The notes under the pieces: generated by a model
What the model was told of the DNA's origin: nothing
Seen by the model: only the letters and a program-made list of their open reading frames with translations
Databases searched by the model: none
Position numbers and translations under genes: made by a program
Part shown: piece by piece, positions 58,540 through 64,000 of the stretch
Layout: every line of letters begins with the position of its first letter
How positions within the stretch are numbered: the stretch's first letter is position 1
Source: UBA5239 sp040394635
GTDB taxonomy: Bacteria > Verrucomicrobiota > Lentisphaeria > Victivallales > Victivallaceae
Reading direction: 5' to 3'
DNA: 64,000 nt
NCBI GenBank assembly: GCA_040394635.1
Contig: JBEBRW010000026.1
Coordinates: forward strand, 1 to 64,000

Positions 58540-60867
58540 TCAGAGGGATTGGAGAATTGCTTGGGCGTCTTGTTGGTCGATTGGGCTGTTGATTTTTTGA
58601 GCATTTTGGATGATCAGTTCGAGGAGGGTGCGGATGATTGGTTTGGTTTCGGCGTCGGCCTTGCCGTCGAGGGGGATCGCGGTCCAGGCGGTGGCGATGG
58701 CTTTTTTGTGGTCGCCGGATTTTTCGTAGGATTGGGCGAGTTTCAGGACGGTTTGCTGCATTTCATGGGGTTTTAGTTTGGTCAGCAGGAGCTCCTGGTA
58801 TTGGCGGCGGGCGGTGTCGTCGTTGCCGGCGGCGGTCAGGGTGTCGGCGTAGAGCATTTTGACCTTGAAGTACTCGTAGATCGGTTTCTGATTGAGCAGG
58901 GTTTCACAGTGTTTGCGGGCCTCGGCGTGGTTGTCGCGGGCGGCTTCGAGGATGGCGATCTGATAGTAGAGTTCACAGATGTCGGGGGTATTCACGAACG
59001 GGCGGCGGTAGCGTTCGAGGAATTTCAGTTTCAGTTCGGTGGCGTTGAAATATTTGAGGATGGCAGCCAGGTCGGCGGGTTCAAAACTGCGGCGCATCAG
59101 CAATTTTTCGTAGAGTTTGTCGCGTTTCGTGAGGTCGGGAATATGTTCGCCGGACTGGATGACCAATGCCACGGTTTCAGCGTGTTCGAGATGGTTGGTG
59201 AGTGCCCAGACGGCGAGTTGCTGAAATTCATTCTCTTTGGACAATAATTTCAGGAGGCGTTTGGCGTATTCGAAGCTGTCGGGGTCTTCGGGGAATTTCT
59301 CGAGGATCTGGTTGCAATAGATTATTTCTTCTTGAGGTGATTTGCCGTTCAGGCAGGCGATAGCCAGTTGCAGGGTGGTTTTCTGTTGGGCGTCGGTCAG
59401 GATTTTTTTCGGCATGATATCTTTGAGCTGTTTCAGGGCATCTTCGTGTTTGTTGAGGCTGATGTAGGATTGAGCAATCAGCAGGGCGTTGTCGGGCTGA
59501 AACGGTTGAGCCTGCAGCAGGTCGAGGCATTGTTGGAAATTTTTGGCGTTATAATAGGACTGGGCGGCGGTTAAAATGGCGCGTTCTTTTTTGGCAGGAT
59601 CTTTGGTCTGGGCACTGAATTTGAGGAAGTAATCGGCGGCCTCGCCGTAGCTGCCGCTGTCGAGCAACAGCGCGGCGCATTCGGAATACGCGGAACCGGC
59701 GTCCTGATGGTCGGCCTGGTATTTGAGGTAGTGTTGAAGCAGGAGCAGCGCTTCCTTTTTCTTGCCGCCGGCGAGGAAGGTGCGGGCGATATTCAGGACC
59801 AGCGGCGCGTCGTTGGCCGCGAGCTCCTGATTACAGGCGATTTCGACGGCTTTTTCGCTGTTGCCGAGCCCCGCGAGCGCGGCGGCGTAGCGTATCTGCA
59901 TGACGGAGGTGTTCTGATTCTCAGTGGCCAGAATCACGTCCTGATAACGGCGTTGTTTAAGCATTTCATCGATCATGGCCGCATCCATGTTGCGGCGCGG
60001 GTTGATTCGGGCAGGCATTTTCAGCTGAAAACCGAGCAGTTTCAGAGCTTCGGCGCAGTAGTGAATCTGGTCGCTTAACGTCTGGAACTGCGGGTCCGAT
60101 GACGGCAGGTTGTTGAGCGAGCGGACATAGAAAACGGCGGCCTGCGAAAACGCGTCTTTTTTGTCGCGTTCGCTGTTGGCGCGGAGGCCGAGTCCCATGT
60201 ATTGGTCGCCCGCCAGAATCATGAGACGCACGGCCCCCTCCGGCAGTTTTTTGCTCCGGTTTTTCTCCGCCGGATAATAAAACTGCAGCGTACGGATGAT
60301 CTGCTTCAAAGGCTCATTGTATTCGCCGTTCAAATTATGATTGCGGATCTGGAGCAGGATGATTTTTAAGGCGGTATTCGGATCGCCGTTGTCGCTGGCC
60401 TGACCGAGCAACTTGGCGGCGGCCGCGCTCAATTCCTGATATTCGATAATGCCGCGGTCCTTCCAGTCCGCCGCGCGCCGGATCAGCAGTGTCGAGTGGT
60501 TCAGCAGATCGGCAGTAAGCCAGTTCGGATGCGCGGCGATTTCCTTGGCCATTTTGACCTGCTGGGCGATCAGATTCGGGTTGTTGCCGATGATGTATTC
60601 CTGCATGGCGGCGGCCTTGGTTTTGTCGGCGGCGGAGAGATTTTTCAGGTTTTCTTCGGACAGCAGTTTTTCCAGAATTTTGCGGCTGTCGTCCCATTTG
60701 CCCTGCATGAAGAATTCCTCGGCGGTTTTCAGGTCGTTGCCGCAGAGGAAAAATGGAGAGAGAAGAAGCAGTAGAAAGAAGGGATTTCGCCTTGCAGGCG
60801 ACCAGCGGTCCGCCGCTGGACCGCGTCCGGGCAAGCGCCCGGTGGCGAGTGACTTTATTTTTTTCAT
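58540..60867 (-). CDS. TPR-repeat protein with repeat-interrupted signal peptide
   Basis: A 775-residue protein rich in tetratricopeptide repeats (for example KTAEEFFMQGKWDDSRKILE and ALLLLQHYLKYQADHQDAGS). The ATG at 60867 overlaps the upstream gene stop (ATGA). The longer open frame is rejected, since it runs inside the upstream gene. The signal sequence is peculiar: MKKIK, then about 24 residues encoded by a three-hairpin repeat (SLATGRLPGRGPAADRWSP...), then the hydrophobic core FFLLLLLSPFFLC. Probably exported or lipid-anchored; a scaffolding partner of the squalene-cyclase-fold protein is inferred. Confidence 0.8.
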   Translation of the reverse strand: MKKIKSLATGRLPGRGPAADRWSPARRNPFFLLLLLSPFFLCGNDLKTAEEFFMQGKWDDSRKILEKLLSEENLKNLSAADKTKAAAMQEYIIGNNPNLIAQQVKMAKEIAAHPNWLTADLLNHSTLLIRRAADWKDRGIIEYQELSAAAAKLLGQASDNGDPNTALKIILLQIRNHNLNGEYNEPLKQIIRTLQFYYPAEKNRSKKLPEGAVRLMILAGDQYMGLGLRANSERDKKDAFSQAAVFYVRSLNNLPSSDPQFQTLSDQIHYCAEALKLLGFQLKMPARINPRRNMDAAMIDEMLKQRRYQDVILATENQNTSVMQIRYAAALAGLGNSEKAVEIACNQELAANDAPLVLNIARTFLAGGKKKEALLLLQHYLKYQADHQDAGSAYSECAALLLDSGSYGEAADYFLKFSAQTKDPAKKERAILTAAQSYYNAKNFQQCLDLLQAQPFQPDNALLIAQSYISLNKHEDALKQLKDIMPKKILTDAQQKTTLQLAIACLNGKSPQEEIIYCNQILEKFPEDPDSFEYAKRLLKLLSKENEFQQLAVWALTNHLEHAETVALVIQSGEHIPDLTKRDKLYEKLLMRRSFEPADLAAILKYFNATELKLKFLERYRRPFVNTPDICELYYQIAILEAARDNHAEARKHCETLLNQKPIYEYFKVKMLYADTLTAAGNDDTARRQYQELLLTKLKPHEMQQTVLKLAQSYEKSGDHKKAIATAWTAIPLDGKADAETKPIIRTLLELIIQNAQKINSPIDQQDAQAILQSL
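60788..60848 (-). repeat. Three-hairpin repeat, copy 3 (inside a coding region)
   Basis: Stems: CGCCT/AGGCG (60788-60792 with 60796-60800), CCAGCG/CGCTGG (60802-60807 with 60814-60819) and CCGGGC/GCCCGG (60827-60832 with 60837-60842). It has the same order and flanks (GGCGAAA at one end, GCCACCGGG at the other) as copy 1. It lies in frame within the 5' end of the TPR gene. Confidence 0.85.
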
Positions 60868-63800
60868 TTGCACCACACGGAGATGTCGTTGATTTCGTAG
60901 GAGACGGTTTCGAGGTCTTTTTCGATCATGTAACCGGGTTCGAGAATGCGGATATTTTTCCAGTATGGATTGATGTTTTTGAGCGGCAGAACCAGTCTTT
61001 GCCAGCTTTCCGGCCGGACAATCGTGGAGTAGCATTGTCCGTCCAGCACGAACCGGAACGGCACGCTGGCACCGGCGGTCTTTTTCTTGCCGGTGGTCCG
61101 CAGGTAAACCAGCATGGTCAGGTATTGCGGATCGCCCTTGGCGGCACCGCAGGGCAGATACACGCTGTCGACGCGCCCCGCCGCATTGACATTGACGGTA
61201 AAGGTGGTCACGATGCTTTCTTTTTCCGCAGGTTGGATTTCGTTGGCGCCGTCCTTGCCTTTGGTCGCCGGAATATGGTTGAATTTGCTGTTGATACCAA
61301 ACGTGGCGGCGAAGCCACGGGATTCGCGCAGACGCTGTTTTTTCAGCTTTTCTTCGTCTGCTTTCAGCATCATGTTTTTGATGGAATTGAAATCGAATTT
61401 CACCTCAGGGTTATAAGCCTTGCCGCTATGCTGGATTTGCGGCAATTTGGAATCCTGCCGGACCAGCCGGATGACGGTCAGTTCCGGGAAATTATCCGAA
61501 TAGCGGAATATATTGTTTTCTATCGTTACTGATTTGACGGTCGCCGTGATCGGCGCGGCCAGCCCGCGAAACGGCGAGTTATCTGGAAGGAAGCCTTTTT
61601 CGATGATTACCTCCGTGGCACCGCTCCACGGCAGGATCGAAACGAGCTCCGTTTCCTCCGGAATCGGGAACCGTTTGCCGACCACGATCGTCGCCACGCC
61701 GGGCGCGTTATAACTCGCGGCGGCGCTGCAGTACAGCAACGGTTTTTCGCCCTGCTTCGGATAGACCTGCACCGGTAATTGATGCGGCTTGCCTTCGAAT
61801 AATTTAGCCGCCTGGCGCAACGCCGCCACTGCCGGATACTCCACTTTGAAAACCGAGTCGAAAAAGCGCCCGCCGGTCATCATATCCTTGTACTTGACGC
61901 CCGAGCCGCCGCCGGAGAGCCAGTCGGTGATTTCGCGCCCGGTCTGCCGCAGGTAATGCACCTGAAATTCGTTGCCCATATACTCGCTGCCGGTACCGGA
62001 CCATTCGGCCAGATAAATTTTTTCGCGGTTGTAGGATTCGACTTCCGCCAGGAGCTGTTTATTTTCCATATAACCGGATAACTCGGTCACCACCGCCTCG
62101 GCTTCGTTCGGGGCTTTTTCCTGAAAATAAGTTTGCAGTTCGGGCGGCAGTTCCTGCAAATTTTCCGCCAGCAGGTACATCGGCTTGCCGACCTTGCTGA
62201 TCGAGCCGATTTCCACGGCGTCAAACGCCAGCGTGGCCTTGCCGTTGTTGCGGATCTGGCAGATATTGTTATAGGATTGCAGGACATCGCTTGGGATGAT
62301 CACTTCAACCACCTGTTTCTCGCGGTGAATCAGTGAATTATAAAGGCGCTGTCCATTGATGATCGTTTCCAGTGATAACTTGTAGTCCGTCAGGTCTTCT
62401 TTTCGTCCGACCACCCCCAGCGTAATTCTCACATGACCCTTAAAATTGCGCGGCAATAAATCATCGAAAAACAGCGCCAGCCGCTGGTTTGGCTGCAGCG
62501 TCTGCGGCCATTGCGTAAGTTCCTTGATCGGTACCGTCGACCGCATGCTGGCGAACAAACTGAACTCATCCTTTTCCCATTCCGATTTGCTGGTCGCGGG
62601 CTTGCCGTTGAACTCACCTGCCTTGATCGGTTCCATGTCGGTGGCGCCGATGCCGAGGATCACCGCGGCCATCGGGTCCGCACCGCCCGGCAGGTACGAG
62701 ATCAGATCGCCGCCGCCGATGTCATAACTGTCGGCGTCGATACCGTATCGCGTACTTTCACCGATGTTATAACTTGGCAGATAACGATAATACACTTGCA
62801 GCATCATGCTACATAAACTTGTACCGTATATCGATAAATCCTGCTTATCTTTGACTCTGAAACTTGTATCGCCACCGGGTAATTTCCAACTGCCGTCTGA
62901 CTGTTGCGCGCCTAAAAGTTCACGTTTTAAATTAAAGTTCCAACTGTCCCAATTTTTACCGCGCCCGCGCTCGGCGTGAAACACCGCCTGGGTTTGGTAA
63001 TACCACCGGTACAGCGGAAATCCGGCGCTGTGGGTCCACTGCGGGCGCGGCCCCTCTTCGAGGAGTTTTTCGGTACGCTTGGCCGGACTGCTTTTCCCTG
63101 AGCCCAGCAGGTGCAGACCGAGCAAACCCACCGCGTTCATATTTTCGTTATCCGGGAACCGTTTCATATTGATTCCCTGCGAAAATCCGCCTTTTTCCGC
63201 CTGGTGAATCTTGATCAGCGACTCCGCCGCCATCGCCAATGATTTATCGAACGAATCCAGCGTAATTCCCGAGTTTTTCGCCGCCGTCATTGCCTGAATG
63301 TGCCAGCCCAGCAGCGACAAATCGCAGATCGGCTCGCCGAGCACCGTCTCCCGCGCCAATGGTTTTTCCTTCTGCTCGGCAGTCAACGGCGCTTGCGGCG
63401 CATTATCGTAATTCGGGGCGAAACTGCCGAATTTATTCTGCCGCGAAATAATACTTTTCAGGCGTTTCTCCAACGCATTGCGCAAGCTCATGCTGCCGCT
63501 GATCGCGTAGCCTTCGGCCAATGCATAAGTCAGGATCGCGTGCCCGAAACCGCTCCCCGCATACTCGATATCGGGGATGTTCGACAGCTCGATCAGGAAG
63601 TCCGCCCCCTTGCGGATCGTCTCCCCGAATTCCTGCGACTGGAAATTCTCCCCGTGCGAGAAAAACGACAGCAGCGCCAGCGAGGTCAACGCCGCCGCAT
63701 CGCCCGTCTTGAAACTCTCCTCGCTCCCCCAACTGCCGTTGTCATTCTGCACCTTCGCCAGGAAGTGCAACGCCTTCATCACTGCTGCCTCAGTATCATT

Positions 63801-64000
63801 GCCGCCGCCGTGCTGCTTCAGCAGCTTTTTCCGGCTCTCGCCGTTGCCGCGTTCTTTGAACGACGCCACCGTCTGCAGCCCGGCCGGCATCGCGCGCGGC
63901 GCCAGCCCCGATTTCACCGCATTGATGCCGTCAAACGTCTGGATATTGCGGCTGATGCGCTCGAGCTCCTGCCCGCGCTCGCTGACCGTCTGATTAGCAA
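60864..64000 (-). CDS. Squalene-cyclase-fold repeat protein, 5' partial
   Basis: The frame stays open to the window edge (reading ANQTVSERGQELERISRNIQ before the GTG at 63917), so the true start is outside. The N-terminal region is coiled-coil-like. An alpha/alpha-toroid of prenyltransferase/squalene-oxidase repeats (NDNGSWGSEE near the GTG start; QQSDGSWKLPGGD later) follows, without the catalytic DxDD of cyclases. The C-terminal half holds beta-rich domains (VTTFTVNVNAAGRVDSVYLP). It is probably structural or binding, not a terpene cyclase. It overlaps the TPR gene by four bases, so they act together. Confidence 0.8.
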   Translation of the reverse strand, partial: ANQTVSERGQELERISRNIQTFDGINAVKSGLAPRAMPAGLQTVASFKERGNGESRKKLLKQHGGGNDTEAAVMKALHFLAKVQNDNGSWGSEESFKTGDAAALTSLALLSFFSHGENFQSQEFGETIRKGADFLIELSNIPDIEYAGSGFGHAILTYALAEGYAISGSMSLRNALEKRLKSIISRQNKFGSFAPNYDNAPQAPLTAEQKEKPLARETVLGEPICDLSLLGWHIQAMTAAKNSGITLDSFDKSLAMAAESLIKIHQAEKGGFSQGINMKRFPDNENMNAVGLLGLHLLGSGKSSPAKRTEKLLEEGPRPQWTHSAGFPLYRWYYQTQAVFHAERGRGKNWDSWNFNLKRELLGAQQSDGSWKLPGGDTSFRVKDKQDLSIYGTSLCSMMLQVYYRYLPSYNIGESTRYGIDADSYDIGGGDLISYLPGGADPMAAVILGIGATDMEPIKAGEFNGKPATSKSEWEKDEFSLFASMRSTVPIKELTQWPQTLQPNQRLALFFDDLLPRNFKGHVRITLGVVGRKEDLTDYKLSLETIINGQRLYNSLIHREKQVVEVIIPSDVLQSYNNICQIRNNGKATLAFDAVEIGSISKVGKPMYLLAENLQELPPELQTYFQEKAPNEAEAVVTELSGYMENKQLLAEVESYNREKIYLAEWSGTGSEYMGNEFQVHYLRQTGREITDWLSGGGSGVKYKDMMTGGRFFDSVFKVEYPAVAALRQAAKLFEGKPHQLPVQVYPKQGEKPLLYCSAAASYNAPGVATIVVGKRFPIPEETELVSILPWSGATEVIIEKGFLPDNSPFRGLAAPITATVKSVTIENNIFRYSDNFPELTVIRLVRQDSKLPQIQHSGKAYNPEVKFDFNSIKNMMLKADEEKLKKQRLRESRGFAATFGINSKFNHIPATKGKDGANEIQPAEKESIVTTFTVNVNAAGRVDSVYLPCGAAKGDPQYLTMLVYLRTTGKKKTAGASVPFRFVLDGQCYSTIVRPESWQRLVLPLKNINPYWKNIRILEPGYMIEKDLETVSYEINDISVWCK

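Overview
The window looks like a chromosomal segment of a Lentisphaerota (Victivallales-type) bacterium. This is inferred from gene content, not from a marker gene. The clues are two prepilin-like proteins starting with an FTLIELLVVIAIIAIL segment inside sugar-utilisation operons, a DUF4838 protein, many GH/PL enzymes, clustered Gfo/Idh/MocA oxidoreductases and the dapL route to lysine. Housekeeping genes are GC-rich, while the regulator and promoter regions are AT-rich. I saw no rRNA, tRNA or CRISPR array.

Layout. (1) 1-11173: a nitrogen and cell-wall-precursor block on the + strand: gltB (5' end outside the window), gltD, dapF, dapL, a NifA-like sigma-54 activator and glutamine-dependent nadE. 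(2) 11198-18675: a cytoplasmic GH3 glucosidase, a convergent sugar isomerase/epimerase, then a LacI regulator with three Gfo/Idh/MocA oxidoreductases. (3) 18855-23922: a YgjP-type metalloprotease, an exported and a cytosolic cyclophilin, ilvB, a membrane protein and rsmG. (4) 24119-31773: an accessory operon with a GntR/LacI-type regulator, an unknown protein, a pseudopilin, an exported DUF4838 protein and an 897-residue fusion of an M28-like peptidase with an AAC(3)-like acetyltransferase. (5) 31798-33786: an exported unknown protein and an orphan MraZ-like regulator with four 10-bp-spaced TGGA boxes upstream. (6) 33868-43192 (- strand): an arabinan/galactan-type locus, GH43-GH51-GH43-GH51-GH43, followed by a decayed piece of a phage-type DNA adenine methylase, a truncated isomerase gene and a GH42 galactosidase. 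(7) 43411-58365 (+ strand): a divergent operon with a LacI regulator, a pseudopilin, an ABC sugar importer (binding protein and two permeases, no ATPase), a LamG protein, a heparinase-II/III-like lyase, GH127 and a PL5-like lyase. (8) 58540-64000 (- strand): a TPR protein and a squalene-cyclase-fold repeat protein whose 5' end is outside the window.

How it fits together. Regions 6 and 7 share one 218-bp divergent control region, so a single LacI-type switch could coordinate uptake and breakdown of an arabinose/galactose-rich, probably uronate-containing polysaccharide. Region 4 is a second, independently regulated module.

Most unusual signals: a short repeat family that folds into three consecutive hairpins with compensatory base changes, one copy lying in frame inside a signal-peptide coding region; the orphan MraZ with its periodic operator; the M28-AAC(3) fusion; a G8 tract that shifts the GH42 C-terminus out of frame; and a methylase remnant wedged between two damaged genes.
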